Below, piece by piece: positions 17,701 through 26,853 of a DNA stretch of 40,354 nucleotides. Origin of the DNA: Microcoleus sp. GA_180221_E-2-1-MAG-45_12 (GTDB lineage Bacteria; Cyanobacteriota; Cyanobacteriia; Cyanobacteriales; JAAUUE01); assembly GCA_020692245.1 (NCBI GenBank), contig JAIMKT010000034.1:1-40354 (forward strand), written 5' to 3'. A program made the position numbers and the translations under genes. The notes under the pieces are model-generated. The model saw only the letters and a program-made list of their open reading frames with translations. It made no database searches and had not been told where the DNA came from. Each line of letters opens with the position of its first letter. The stretch's first letter is position 1.

Positions 17701-17813
17701 CTACTGTGGCTTTTGACGGCGATGTGCAGTTGCTCACAAATATTCAATATGTCCTTGTTGTCCAAGTTCAATTCCCGCGATAAATCGTAAATTCTTACTT
17801 TTATATTATTCAT
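14709..17813 (-). CDS. infB: Translation initiation factor IF-2
   Basis: IF-2 is the GTPase that brings initiator fMet-tRNA to the 30S subunit. The 1034-residue protein has the N-terminal IF2-N helix ([20 protein letters not shown]), a long Pro/Ala/Gln-rich and then acidic linker (about residues 90-400, including a Glu run near 347 and an Asp run near 372), and the second IF2-N domain near 445-500. The GTPase domain follows, with G1 GHVDHGKT (534-541), DTPGHEA and NKVDK, then the beta-barrel and C2 domains. The length fits cyanobacterial IF-2. The linker [13 protein letters not shown] comes from a DNA microsatellite at about 17190-17260, so length variation is likely there. The usual nusA partner is not adjacent upstream. 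Confidence 0.97.
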   Translation of the reverse strand: MNNIKVRIYDLSRELNLDNKDILNICEQLHIAVKSHSSTISESDADRIREAAQKAVGKLRKRPIADKNDSRNKLTPSPILEKKPQIVEVRLRKDIDPKNRPQSSSTPTAPELKPQINPPNRLESPPANLPEQSAALESPVESLPSTQPNPVAESPQTLSTPSGQPEPLSGQNGQGEKTALPPTPPASQAANQVANQVTSQAINQPSNQAVEEPNQPSPSHTEKLAPPPTLNAPAVPVLEAPPRERSIPTNNFERPVLKRKGSEEIKPKSSEARPRSGEKLSPNRPNRGEGEAAKVTRPVLELQRPQRRPQPSEADPTAAKVGGEPSPSLNLKRPLPPKMVGKKKQWEEEEEEKENAKKTKAKRRLQDAFEEDDDDDLDDLEGGDTPMVVSLSVARPPRPKSENSSPSAPIAVATKKKPTLKTDRKAEPRERRQDKKNDQPAEFATLSGSLTVRDLATMINVPETEIIKNLFFKGIAISITQTLELDTAKMVAEEFGVIVDMAVVTAPATKVTEMIEVSDLESLQRRPPVVTIMGHVDHGKTTLLDAIRSTKVAQGEAGGITQHIGAYHVDVEHEGKMQQVVFLDTPGHEAFTAMRARGTRVTDIAILVVAADDGVQPQTIEAISHAKAAGVPIIVAINKVDKVGAQPDRVKQELTDRGLQPEEWGGDTIMVPVSAIKGENLDTLLEMILLVADVEELVANPERLARGTVIEANLDKNKGPVATLLIQNGTLRLGDSLVAGSVFGKVRAMVDDRGEPVKDAGPSFAVELLGLSDVPAAGDEFEVFESEKDARAIADQRGETQRETRLQQQMASRRVTLNSLSAKAAEGELKELNLILKADVQGSVEAILGSIQQLPQNEVQIRVLLATAGEITQTDIDLAAASGAVVIGFNTSPVGSARQAIEQLGVDVREYSIIYKLLDDIQGAMEGLLEPEQVEETLGQAEVRVVFTVGRNAVAGCYVLSGKVARNCSVRVRRGNQLVYEGNLDSLKRMKDDAKEVNTGYECGIGIDRFNDWVVGDTIDAFRMVAKRRTLSPN

Positions 17814-18184
17814 CCACTGTCCCCCGTTTTACTAAGCAATTGTTATTAATTCATAGTCACCTGTTAGCTGAGATTATGATTATGGTATCGTTACTTCCCT
17901 GCTACCCTAGCCTCAACTTCCTACTGGTCAGAACTCTAAGAGTTGTTAACCCAAGAAATTACAGTTAGGGAAACTGGAAAGTTAGCAAAATTTTTACCTC
18001 AAGGTAAGACCTTTACTTTTATATCTTAACTACTGGTTGGCACTAATTTCGGAGAGCTTAAGGATTTCCCCTGAAATTGCCTAAGGTTTTTTGGGGATCA
18101 CTTAATTTGAGGTAATTAGTCTGGGTAGCTAATCTGGTAGTTAATCTCCAGAAGTATCAGTTTAGATCATTGCTACCTGAGAGA
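17814..18184. other. Intergenic gap between putA and infB (no gene seen)
   Basis: 371 bp with stop codons in all frames. It should contain the infB promoter and leader. I saw no clear tRNA, riboswitch or strong terminator; a weak CCCC/GGGG pairing with a long loop lies near 18070-18100. Confidence 0.6.
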
Positions 18185-21157
18185 TTATTCGGCTCCTTCG
18201 ATCGGGGCAAAGCCTTGACGCTGGATATTTTCGGTGATTACCCTTGGTTCGAGGAACTGCAAGAGATAATCAGGCCCCCCAGCCTTGGAACCAACTCCAG
18301 AGAGCTTGAAACCACCAAAGGGCTGGCGAGAGACGATCGCCCCCGTAATATTCCGGTTGATATAGAGATTACCCACTTCAAAATTCGCCGTCGCCTGATC
18401 AATGTGGGAAGGAGTGCGGGAGTAGAGTCCCCCGGTGAGGGCAAAGTCCGTATTGTTGGCAACTTCCAGAGCTTCAGCAAAATTCTGCACCCGAATCACG
18501 GCGAGGACGGGGCCAAAAATTTCCTCTTGGGCAATGCGGGCTTGGGGGGAAACTTCGCTGAAAATTACTGGAGCCACAAAATAACCGGGGACGGGGCTGG
18601 GCATTTCTAGGGCAACTTGAGCTTCAGTTTTGCCGATCGCGATGTATTCCTGCATTTTTGCCTGAGCCGTAGCATCGATCACGGGGCCGACCTTGGTGCT
18701 GGGTAATTCCGCCGCTCCCACATTTAAGCTTTGGGTTGCCTCTACCAATCTCTCTAGGAAAGTGTTGTAGATACTATCAAGGACGATCGCCCGGGAACAT
18801 GCCGAGCATTTTTGTCCACTATAACCAAAGGCTGACTGGACAACCCCTTGCACCGCTTGGTCAAGATCAGCACTGTCATCAATGATGATGGCATTTTTGC
18901 CCCCCATTTCCGCAATTACCCGTTTCAGGTGTTTCTGTCCCGGTTGTAGCACCGCCGCTTCTGCATAGATCCGACAACCTACGGCTTGGGAACCAGTGAA
19001 GGCAATTAAATGGGTATCCCGATGTTTCACCAAGTAGGCTCCCACATCCCCGCCAATCCCCGGCATATACTGGAAAACGCCCTTGGGGATCCCCGCTTCG
19101 AGGAGAATTTCCGTAAATTTGGCAGCAATTACTGAAGAAGTTTCCGCAGGCTTGAGGAGGGTGCAATTTCCAGCCACTAGAGCCGCTACGGTCATACCCA
19201 CAGCGATCGCTAAAGGGAAATTCCAAGGGGCAATCACCACAGCAATTCCTCTGGGTTGATAGATATAGCGGTTGGTTTCTCCGGCAATATCGTAGGCAAT
19301 CCCTGAATCTAGGCGCTCCATTTCCTCGGCGTAGTAGTTACAGAAATCGATCGCTTCTGATACTTCCCCATCGGCTTCCCGCACTGGTTTCCCAACTTCC
19401 AAAACCATCCATGCTGAGAGTTCGGCCCGGCGATCGGTCATGAGTTGAGCTGCCCGGCGGAGGATTGCTGCCCGTTCAGTGACTGGAGTATTTTTCCAAG
19501 CTGGGAAGGCTGCCTTTGCTGCCACCATCGCCTGTTCTGCCTGCTCAATGCTCAATAACCCCACCTTACCGATGACCTCGCTGGGGTTGGAGGGGTTCAC
19601 GGATTCCACCACATTTAAGGTGTTGCGGTATTCCCCGTTAATTAGGGGGAGGTAAGTTTTGCCCAGTTGTTCCCGCACGTACTGGAAAGCCTGTTCCGAT
19701 CGATTGCGTTCCGTCAAAATTGAATAATCCGTATCTTCAGCATTGGCAAACTGTTGAGGGTTCCGGCTTAAATCTGCTTTACCATTAGCCACTGGGGGAG
19801 CCAGTAATTCCTCGATCGGCCGCTCTTCGAGATTTTGCCGCAGGAAGGAACTATTGGCTGTATTTTCCAACAGACGACGGATCAGGTACGCCATGCCGGG
19901 GATCAAATCACCGTAGGGGCAATAGACCCGCACCCGGTAGCCTTTGTTGACGATCGCCTTAGCTAGTTGATCACCCATGCCGTAGAGAACCTGCATTTCA
20001 AAACTCCGCCGGGGAATTTGCAAAGATTCTGCGATCGCCATCGCCTTAGCCTGAGAACGCACATTATGGCTACCAATGGCAACATAAACCGCTTGGTGAT
20101 TTTCTAGTAAGAGTTGGGTAATGCGTTCAAAGTTGAGATCCGTTTCTGCCTTGTCGTTATACACAGGTTGCGCCCAATCTTTTTGCAAAACCTTAATGGT
20201 TTCCTGATCCCAGTAGGCACCCTTTACTAGGCGGATGGTCACGGGAGTCCCCCGGTGTTTTGCCCAAGTAATCAAATCTGTCGCATCTTGGTAAGAATCC
20301 CGGAGGTAGGCTTGGACGGTGAGACCAATATCTGAACGTTGCCGAAACTCTGGCTCTAGGAGTAATTCCTTAAGGATTTTTAGGGTCGTGTCCTTAAAAG
20401 CGTACTGCTCCATGTCAAAATGCACCGCCGCCCCCAATTCCGCTGCCTTGCGTAACAGAATCCGGATGCGATCGCCCACCTTCTCTTGACTGCCCCGTTC
20501 ATTGAGGGGATCAAACTGGGAATAAAACGCCGTCAGCTTCACCGATACCTGCACCTTGGCTAGGTCTTCCTCTCCGGCTTTGTCTACGGCGGGCACTAAA
20601 CCCCAATTTTTGGCAGCTTGGGTGAGTTGGGTAATCATATCAAGGTAGCGATCGAGGTAAGATTGAGCCTCGGTTTCGGTAATGACCGCTTCCCCCAACA
20701 AATCTAGGGTAAACCCCATTTTATCCTTACGGAGTTTCTCAATATTCCGCACCGCCTGCTGGATATTCTCCCCGGCAATATATTTTTTAGCTAGGGTTTC
20801 CACCGCAGTAGAGACGGTTGTGGCTGCAACTTGGGCGGGCATAGAATCCGCTTGGGTATAGTTCAAAATTCCCTTCAGCGCCGAGGGCAATTCCACCTGA
20901 GCTACCCCCAGATATTCCTGCAAATGCCGAGCAATTTCTGCCTTAGTTTTCAGAGCTGGTAAGGAATCAATAAACCGGAATAGTTGTACCCGCAAGCCGG
21001 GGTTGCTCATTGTCCAACCCAGCAATTTATCATCTAAGCGCATCTGGTCTTGCATCTGGGCAAAAAAGTTGCGTTTCTCTCTCGTCGCTTGCAATAGTTC
21101 CTTGGCAATGTCTTGGGTCTTGGCTTCGTAGGAACTGACGGACACTTGTACAACCAC
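18185..21157 (-). CDS. putA: Bifunctional proline dehydrogenase / 1-pyrroline-5-carboxylate dehydrogenase
   Basis: The 990-residue protein oxidises proline to glutamate in two steps. The N-terminal half is a FAD-dependent proline dehydrogenase barrel (KVQVSVKLTAFYSQFDPLNE, then FDMEQYAFKDTTL, TIRLVKGAYWDQET and SHNVRS). The C-terminal half is an NAD-dependent aldehyde dehydrogenase (PWNFPLAIAVG, FTGSQAVG, the general base glutamate in VIAEMGGKNA, and the catalytic cysteine in GQKCSACSRA). No ribbon-helix-helix DNA-binding domain is present at the N-terminus, so it is the non-regulatory, short PutA type. It supplies reducing power and glutamate during proline use. It is probably transcribed alone. 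Confidence 0.95.
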   Translation of the reverse strand: MVVQVSVSSYEAKTQDIAKELLQATREKRNFFAQMQDQMRLDDKLLGWTMSNPGLRVQLFRFIDSLPALKTKAEIARHLQEYLGVAQVELPSALKGILNYTQADSMPAQVAATTVSTAVETLAKKYIAGENIQQAVRNIEKLRKDKMGFTLDLLGEAVITETEAQSYLDRYLDMITQLTQAAKNWGLVPAVDKAGEEDLAKVQVSVKLTAFYSQFDPLNERGSQEKVGDRIRILLRKAAELGAAVHFDMEQYAFKDTTLKILKELLLEPEFRQRSDIGLTVQAYLRDSYQDATDLITWAKHRGTPVTIRLVKGAYWDQETIKVLQKDWAQPVYNDKAETDLNFERITQLLLENHQAVYVAIGSHNVRSQAKAMAIAESLQIPRRSFEMQVLYGMGDQLAKAIVNKGYRVRVYCPYGDLIPGMAYLIRRLLENTANSSFLRQNLEERPIEELLAPPVANGKADLSRNPQQFANAEDTDYSILTERNRSEQAFQYVREQLGKTYLPLINGEYRNTLNVVESVNPSNPSEVIGKVGLLSIEQAEQAMVAAKAAFPAWKNTPVTERAAILRRAAQLMTDRRAELSAWMVLEVGKPVREADGEVSEAIDFCNYYAEEMERLDSGIAYDIAGETNRYIYQPRGIAVVIAPWNFPLAIAVGMTVAALVAGNCTLLKPAETSSVIAAKFTEILLEAGIPKGVFQYMPGIGGDVGAYLVKHRDTHLIAFTGSQAVGCRIYAEAAVLQPGQKHLKRVIAEMGGKNAIIIDDSADLDQAVQGVVQSAFGYSGQKCSACSRAIVLDSIYNTFLERLVEATQSLNVGAAELPSTKVGPVIDATAQAKMQEYIAIGKTEAQVALEMPSPVPGYFVAPVIFSEVSPQARIAQEEIFGPVLAVIRVQNFAEALEVANNTDFALTGGLYSRTPSHIDQATANFEVGNLYINRNITGAIVSRQPFGGFKLSGVGSKAGGPDYLLQFLEPRVITENIQRQGFAPIEGAE

Positions 21158-21251
21158 GGTAGTCTCTCTCTGTATTTCAATACTTGCGGGTATTTCCCCT
21201 AGATTAAGATTCTACCGAATTTTTGCCGATCGTGGGCAGAGAGAATATGAG

Positions 21252-22118
21252 TTAGCCAATATCCCAACTCAGCCACTGAGAGTTATTTAGATCGTTATTC
21301 AAATTATTTAGATTATTGAGGGGATTATTTAGATTATTGAGGGGATTAATAGTCTTGTTTTGTAGTTTCTGCTCGACGATCGCTTGAATGCCACTAAAAA
21401 TTAGGTCTGGATCAACAACTAGTTGCCCTGACCAAGCGGGATCTAGTCCTTGGAGATATTTTTCAATGATCGGGGCATCACCACCAGTGAGGACAACTTT
21501 GCTTTCGGGGAATTGTTGCTGCCAATCTTGGACGAAATCTCGGACTCCCGCCAAGAGGGTATAAACTACACCACTGCGAATGGCTTCGATCGTACTCCGA
21601 CCCCACCGACTCGGTACATCAATGCGACTCCTGCCCAAAAAAGGTAAAGCCGCAGTTCCCCCCACCAGCGATCGCAACTGGAGATCCAAACCCGGTAAAA
21701 TCGCCCCACCAACCATCTCAAACTCTGGCTTCGCAATGCCTCCGGTAAAAGTCAACGCCGTACCCCCATCCACCACGAGGGCAGGGACATCCCATTTGTT
21801 GAGGGCTGCATAAACTGCCAAGGCTCGATCGACTCCCAAACTAGAATACATCCCGGCTAACGGTACATCATCAAGAACAATCTCCCGGCTATTGGGATAT
21901 TTGCGCCAGATCTGGGTTTGTTGGGGAACCACAGAGGCAAAAAATAGGGGAATCTCTGGGGACTCTTTGCTGGGAGCTTCGAGGGGCAGAAACTGTTGCC
22001 AAGGATAGGTTTGCATTTCTAAGGAGTGGGGTGTATCCCACCTGTTGACGAGGGCCTGATTGCGGAAGTAGGCCCAGTGCGATCGAGAATTTCCAATTAC
22101 CAATCCTAACCAATCCAT
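21252..22118 (-). CDS. coaX: Type III pantothenate kinase
   Basis: CoaX phosphorylates pantothenate in the first step of coenzyme A synthesis. The 288-residue protein has the family phosphate-binding N-terminus (WLGLVIGNSRSHWAYF, with the usual Asp-Gly-Asn replaced by Gly-Asn), the motif VDGGTALTF, and GGAILPGLDLQLRSL, followed by the C-terminal LTGGDA. The C-terminus has an Asn/Leu-rich extension (NPLNNLNNPLNNLNN) encoded by two exact 21-bp repeats at 21303-21344, outside the usual fold. It probably stands alone between putA and the protease gene. Confidence 0.85.
   Translation of the reverse strand: MDWLGLVIGNSRSHWAYFRNQALVNRWDTPHSLEMQTYPWQQFLPLEAPSKESPEIPLFFASVVPQQTQIWRKYPNSREIVLDDVPLAGMYSSLGVDRALAVYAALNKWDVPALVVDGGTALTFTGGIAKPEFEMVGGAILPGLDLQLRSLVGGTAALPFLGRSRIDVPSRWGRSTIEAIRSGVVYTLLAGVRDFVQDWQQQFPESKVVLTGGDAPIIEKYLQGLDPAWSGQLVVDPDLIFSGIQAIVEQKLQNKTINPLNNLNNPLNNLNNLNNDLNNSQWLSWDIG
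21303..21344. repeat. Two tandem 21-bp repeats inside coaX
   Basis: ATTATTTAGATTATTGAGGGG occurs twice in succession and adds seven residues (PLNNLNN) each to the coaX C-terminus. It preserves the reading frame, so copy-number change would leave the kinase core intact. Confidence 0.9.
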
Positions 22119-22580
22119 CGCTTACCATCCCTTGACTAGTAGAAAATACTGATTAATGACTCTGCCGTGACTATGACATAAAAATCTTTACCTACAAATA
22201 TTTACTGACTCCTTCAAGGCAAATCAGTAACAATTTGTCATTTCATCAGAGTAGTAAGGATAAACACTATTTTTACTCAACCAGACTATTTTCCTAGGTT
22301 GCTGCTCACCAAACTACATCTCCAACGTCAAGGAATTAACAGGTTTTCTCCTGACGCAGCTTTCATGACCAAGGCTGTGTATGTATTTCCCTCAAAATTG
22401 CACCCCAAACAGCCCAATGCGTAGATATTTACAACTGAATTATTCCCCAACTATAGCAGTCTCTGGGGATTTACGGAACAACTGGGGGGTGTTAACCCTA
22501 GGGCTGCTTGGAGTAATTAGGAGTAAGCCCTGTACGCCAGGGAATTTTGGCAATCTCCAGAAGTCTGAGCAACTTAAAAT
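22119..22580. other. Intergenic gap between the protease gene and coaX (no gene seen)
   Basis: 462 bp. The frame at 22381-22584 (+) has no Shine-Dalgarno sequence or family match. A possible stem CGTCA-GGA with TCC-TGACG lies near 22329-22360, but no terminator T-tract follows. It should hold the coaX promoter. Confidence 0.5.
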
Positions 22581-23777
22581 CTAAGAGATAGATTTGGCTA
22601 GGGCTAGAAGTTGAAACCCTTGGGGATAGACACCTTCAGTTTTGATGCGCTTAATATCGGCTTCGGAAATGGGGAGGCTGAGTTTGGTAGCGATCGCCCG
22701 GACGACATCACCTCGATCGATAATTCCGGCTACAGTTTCGGCGGGAGAAAGGATCGTAATAAAATCTAACTGCTTTTCCTCTAGGGTATTAATCACCGTG
22801 ACGAGGGCAGATTTTTCTGGCAGGGTCGGAATTTCTGTCAGGGGACGGACTATATCTCCTAGGGTCTGCACATCCCATTGACTCCGCTCAATAACTTGCA
22901 GGGCATCAACAGGTACCAGACCCCGGTAACGACCATCGGCGGTAGCGTAGTAGGGAAAAGATTTGTGGACATCGCTGAGGATATATTCTTCCGCAAAACT
23001 CCGTAGGGTCAGGTGGGCATCCACCACTCGAAAATCCCTGGTCATGGTTTCGGCGGCGGTAATTTGTTGGATAGCTTGCTGGAGAGATGTCACTTTGCTG
23101 TAGGAGTCGGCATTGCGGTAGATGAATAGACCAATCAGGGAAAGCCAGATAGAACCGATTTGTCCAGTGATCAACAATAAGCTCAAACCAAAGGCAATCC
23201 CCAATCCTCCCAGAAACTTGCCACAATTGGCTGCCCAACGCACTGCCTTGAAGCGATCGCCCGTCACTTGCCACACGAGAGCCTTGAGTACCTGTCCACC
23301 ATCAAGGGGTAGCCCCGGAATCATGTTAAACACCGCTAAGACTAAATTAATTCTGCTCAAATCTGCCGCCAGCAATTCTAGCACCGTATCTGTAGGTAAG
23401 AATTGGGCGATCGCTGCAAAAATGGCAAACAAAGCCAGACTAACCGTAGGTCCAGCAATGGCAACTCCAAAGGCTCCGAGGGGAGTTTTTGACTCTCGAT
23501 CGATCGCTGCTACTCCCCCAAACAAAAACAGCGTAATTGAGTTAACCTTGATTCCCTGCCGCAGAGCCACTAAACTATGACCCAACTCGTGGAGCAGCAC
23601 CGAGCCAAACAGCAACAACGCCATCACAAACCCCGCCACCCAAGAAATACTGCCAAATCGGGGCAGAAAATCTAGAGCATTGATGATGGTGACGAAAATA
23701 ACCACAAAGAACCACGAAGGATCTAAAAATAGGGGTATCCCAAAAAGATTGCCCACCCGCCAGTTATTTTGCTGCAT
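22581..23777 (-). CDS. Site-2 protease (M50) with CBS domains
   Basis: This 398-residue integral membrane zinc metalloprotease has the HExxH motif in LLHELGHSLVAL (around residue 63-67) and the third ligand in NMIPGLPLDGGQVL. A C-terminal pair of CBS-like domains follows (residues about 235-380). The N-terminus WRVGNLFGIPLFLDPSWFF is typical of the SpoIVFB-like cyanobacterial subgroup. Such proteases cleave transmembrane substrates inside the bilayer, often anti-sigma factors or transcription regulators; the CBS pair probably binds adenine nucleotides and gates activity (family knowledge). The substrate is unknown. No signalling partner is adjacent. Confidence 0.9.
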   Translation of the reverse strand: MQQNNWRVGNLFGIPLFLDPSWFFVVIFVTIINALDFLPRFGSISWVAGFVMALLLFGSVLLHELGHSLVALRQGIKVNSITLFLFGGVAAIDRESKTPLGAFGVAIAGPTVSLALFAIFAAIAQFLPTDTVLELLAADLSRINLVLAVFNMIPGLPLDGGQVLKALVWQVTGDRFKAVRWAANCGKFLGGLGIAFGLSLLLITGQIGSIWLSLIGLFIYRNADSYSKVTSLQQAIQQITAAETMTRDFRVVDAHLTLRSFAEEYILSDVHKSFPYYATADGRYRGLVPVDALQVIERSQWDVQTLGDIVRPLTEIPTLPEKSALVTVINTLEEKQLDFITILSPAETVAGIIDRGDVVRAIATKLSLPISEADIKRIKTEGVYPQGFQLLALAKSIS

Positions 23778-23890
23778 TAGTTTGAGTCCTGAGATTGAAT
23801 CCTAGCTTTGTTCTATCTCTAGGATAAACTATTTACCCAGTCTGCCTAAATTAAAAGTTTGCTTTGCTCTGCCAAAATTTACTGCAAACC

Positions 23891-24694
23891 CTACCGAAAT
23901 CTTTGTTTGTTGCCTTGATAGCGGAGGGATTCGGCAATCAGCGCAATCAAGCCAGAACCGAGAATTAATAAGACACTCAGGGCATTGATATCTGGTTTTA
24001 CTCCCGTGCGAATCCGGCTAAAAATTTCCATGGGTAAGGTGTTGGAACCCGCCCCCGCCGTGAAGCTAGAAATCAAAAAATCATCCATGCTCAATACAAA
24101 AGCAAGGAGACATCCGGCAATGATTGCAGGGCTAAGTTCTGGTAAAAGTACCTTGATAAAGGCTTGGGTCGGAGTGGCTCCCAAATCTAGGGCGGCTTCT
24201 TCTAGATGGGGATCGAGGGAAGTGAGGCGAGAACCTACGACTACAGCGACGTAAGCCAAACAAAATACTACGTGGGCAGCGATGATTGTCCCCAAGCTCA
24301 GGGGTAGCCCCACCACGGCTAAAAATACTAGGGTCGCCACTGCCATGGCAATATCTGGTACCACCACAGGCAAAATGCTCACACCCCGGTAGAGTTTTCT
24401 GCCCCAAAATTTATATTTGGCTAGACCCACAGCCATCATGGTTCCCAGCACTGCGGAAATGGCAACAGCAGCGATCGCCACTACTAGACTATTTTGCAGG
24501 GTCGCCAACAACCTACTATCACTAAGTAATCTTTCGTACCATTTCAGGGTGAAGCCAGACCATTGGGCGCTGTAGGCAGAGTCATTGAAGCTATAGAAAC
24601 CAAGGACGGCGATCGGCAGGTACATATAACCAAACATCACCAAAGTAAAAATACTCTGCCAAGAAAAAATGGCTTTGAGGAAAGATGGTTGCAT
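23891..24694 (-). CDS. potC: Spermidine/putrescine-type ABC transporter permease
   Basis: The 267-residue inner-membrane permease has about six transmembrane segments. It carries the EAA loop that docks with the ATPase (EEAALDLGATPTQAFIKVLLPEL), and SMDDFLISSFTAGAGSNTLPM, which is typical of PotC/PotI proteins. Together with PotA (ATPase), PotB (permease) and PotD (binding protein) it would import polyamines, but no such genes lie in this window. It starts 31 bp after the cyanoexosortase stop on the same strand, an unusual pairing. The symbol follows family resemblance; another substrate of the same class is possible. Confidence 0.8.
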   Translation of the reverse strand: MQPSFLKAIFSWQSIFTLVMFGYMYLPIAVLGFYSFNDSAYSAQWSGFTLKWYERLLSDSRLLATLQNSLVVAIAAVAISAVLGTMMAVGLAKYKFWGRKLYRGVSILPVVVPDIAMAVATLVFLAVVGLPLSLGTIIAAHVVFCLAYVAVVVGSRLTSLDPHLEEAALDLGATPTQAFIKVLLPELSPAIIAGCLLAFVLSMDDFLISSFTAGAGSNTLPMEIFSRIRTGVKPDINALSVLLILGSGLIALIAESLRYQGNKQRFR

Positions 24695-24725
24695 AAAGTA
24701 AAGTTAGGGATTTTTGATGATCCAG

Positions 24726-25604
24726 TTATTCTGGAGCCGGGGAGTTCGCTGAGTAATCTCGCAAAATTAGTATCTTACATACTAGACCCCAAATCAGGAC
24801 TGCCAAAACCGGAAAAAAGAAACCGCCCTGTCCTGTGTGCCAGTAGCTAAAAACGGCGGGATAGGGGACGATCGCAGCCAAGAGAGCTACCCGAATCCCA
24901 TTAATAATATAGGCAATCACCACTGCTACCACGGGAATGATCAATTTTTGACGGCGGTTAGTGGGTAATAAAAAAATTCCGGCGATCGACAATACCCACA
25001 ATTGCAACATGATATCTACCCCGGCACAGTCCCGCGCCACAATCACAGAATTACTCGCCGTAGGCAGGGCAGCACCAATGGTCAGGAGAATTTCCTGTTG
25101 CAGAGAACCAAGGCGAGCATCGAAACCCAGACTTTGCAGCAAGAAATGGGAGAGGTTAGCAGTCATAGCTTCCCAATCTGCCAAGCGATGAACTAATCCG
25201 GGAGGCAGGGCGGTGAGGAGAGTGAGGGCTAATTCTTGTTTGTATCGTTGTATTCCCCCAATTCCTGCCGTTATTAAACCCAAACCTAGGCAAATCAAAA
25301 AGGGGGTGAATCTAATAAATGTGTGATAACCAGTTAGGGAGAGACTTACTAGGAGGACGATCGCCACAATTCCCCAACCCAGAATATTTGACCCAGTATT
25401 TGCCCAGCGTGAATTTTCTTCTAGGGGCTGCTGTCTTTTTTCCCGCACCAACAACCCGCAAACAAACCACACGAGAATACTGCCATTAATCAGATTAGAA
25501 TCATCGGGCTGACGCAAGACTAGAAAAATATGGACAGCAACTAGTAGGGCTGCAAGGGTAAGTAATCCATAAAGTTTCCGGGCTGAGGTTTTTGTTTGTG
25601 CCAT
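24726..25604 (-). CDS. Cyanoexosortase (exosortase family transpeptidase/protease)
   Basis: The 292-residue multi-pass membrane protein has the exosortase active-site residues in order: Cys193 in VARDCAGVD, Arg238 in NGIRVAL and His256 in YWHTGQGG. Exosortases cleave PEP-CTERM sorting tails at the outer face of the cytoplasmic membrane. A PEP-CTERM-like protein is encoded just upstream (25822-26415). The system-associated accessory gene usually seen beside cyanoexosortase is not recognised here; potC follows 31 bp downstream. The eight or so hydrophobic segments fit the family. Confidence 0.85.
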   Translation of the reverse strand: MAQTKTSARKLYGLLTLAALLVAVHIFLVLRQPDDSNLINGSILVWFVCGLLVREKRQQPLEENSRWANTGSNILGWGIVAIVLLVSLSLTGYHTFIRFTPFLICLGLGLITAGIGGIQRYKQELALTLLTALPPGLVHRLADWEAMTANLSHFLLQSLGFDARLGSLQQEILLTIGAALPTASNSVIVARDCAGVDIMLQLWVLSIAGIFLLPTNRRQKLIIPVVAVVIAYIINGIRVALLAAIVPYPAVFSYWHTGQGGFFFPVLAVLIWGLVCKILILRDYSANSPAPE

Positions 25605-25821
25605 CTTTAAGTTGTCGATCGAAAGGAAAATTACCCCAGTTTTTTGATCCAGCTACTATGCCGCCAAATCTGGAGCGAGATAACGCCTGCAATACCAAAA
25701 TATCTGTTTTAAGTTGGGGCTGGGTTGATCAATAATTTACCTCTATGCCCGCACATTTTAATTGGATACTCTCAAGTTTGGTTAGTAGAAATTATTAGTT
25801 ATGAACTTTTTTTGGCTTTCT

Positions 25822-26415
25822 CTACAAGTAAGCAACTCCCAAGCTCAAAGTAGCTAATAAGAAAGCTAAGGGGGAAGAGTTCTCAGGTACAGAAGGAGGC
25901 TCTTCTGGAGTAGCTTTATCAAGCTCTAAGGTTACATTCCCTCTACCTCCACTAGTTCCGTTCCGCAAGACGAAATCAAAGATTCCGGGATCTCCAAAGA
26001 AAAATCCATCGTTTACAGTAAAAATTCCACCATTATTTCCCGGATCAACCATTGCTCCAAATTGAGTAGGTATTCCATTCTCAAAATATAAAGTTGGATT
26101 GTCAGGAAAACCAGCAACATCTTGAGCAGTATAAGTAACAAGATTTAAACCTGTAGCAAAGTCCAGAAACCTAAAGTTAAAAGATAGTAGTCCTGGGATA
26201 GCAAGATCGCTAATGGTCATGGCTTCCGTACCTACTTTAGTTAAATGTGTATCATCGTATGAGAAATCGCCAGTATAAATACCAGCAAAGTCGCCATGAC
26301 TTACGTCAACCTTGATCGTGCCTGTGAGTGTAGCTGCCATAGCTGGGTTTCCTCCTTGCGTGGATATTAGATATGTTCCAAGGATAGCAGCCAGTCCATA
26401 TTTCAGTGTATTCAT
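25822..26415 (-). CDS. PEP-CTERM-like exported protein, tail interrupted by an amber codon
   Basis: A 197-residue secreted protein. It has an N-terminal signal peptide (KYGLAAILGTYLIS, ending near PAMAA) and a beta-rich body of unknown function. The C-terminus is arranged like a sorting signal: PSVPENSSP, then a hydrophobic stretch (LAFLLATLSLGVAYL). The motif is VPEN instead of VPEP, and the expected basic cluster is absent because a TAG stop (25824-25822) falls immediately before it; reading through gives RKPKK and then a new stop. It is probably the local substrate of the adjacent cyanoexosortase, but sorting may be impaired. Function of the mature protein is unknown. Confidence 0.75.
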   Translation of the reverse strand: MNTLKYGLAAILGTYLISTQGGNPAMAATLTGTIKVDVSHGDFAGIYTGDFSYDDTHLTKVGTEAMTISDLAIPGLLSFNFRFLDFATGLNLVTYTAQDVAGFPDNPTLYFENGIPTQFGAMVDPGNNGGIFTVNDGFFFGDPGIFDFVLRNGTSGGRGNVTLELDKATPEEPPSVPENSSPLAFLLATLSLGVAYL

Positions 26416-26853
26416 GAGATTGTTCCCGCCTTAAAAGGCTATGCCTAGGGCTGTAGGTTTATTCCCGTTTTAAGTAATTAGCTAAAATAACATCTTTGAA
26501 TAGATAGTAGTACTACCATAGTTTATTTTAAACCGTAGATTTACCTAATTTATCAATCAGAGTTAATATATATTTTGGAAATCTTCCTATCTCTATCTTT
26601 ATATCGCTCTAGCAGAAAAGAACAAGGAAAATAATTTCATGCTTCCGTCTTACTATGCAAAATATCTTATATCTCTATTTCTTTCTTGTAGAGCTAAGTA
26701 TATATTTTCCTAAACCATGAATTACCGTTCTCGATTTTCTCCACAGACGACTTATCTCCAAACCTAATACAGCCGATAAGGAGGCAAAGAGAGAAGAGTC
26801 TAGCCCATATTAAGTGTATTTATTATTGCTTGAAGTGAGAATTTTGATTTCTC
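26416..26853. other. AT-rich intergenic gap with a possible PEP-CTERM tail remnant
   Basis: 438 bp between the nucleoside hydrolase and the PEP-CTERM-like gene. The minus-strand frame 26803-26694 reads LDSSLFASLSAVLGLEISRL then WRKSR without a start codon and with a stop just upstream. The rest shows no gene; it should hold the promoter of the exported protein. Confidence 0.4.

Noticed and set aside
22381-22584. Plus-strand frame of 67 residues upstream of the protease gene end
   Set aside because: No ribosome binding site or recognisable sequence; not supported as a gene.
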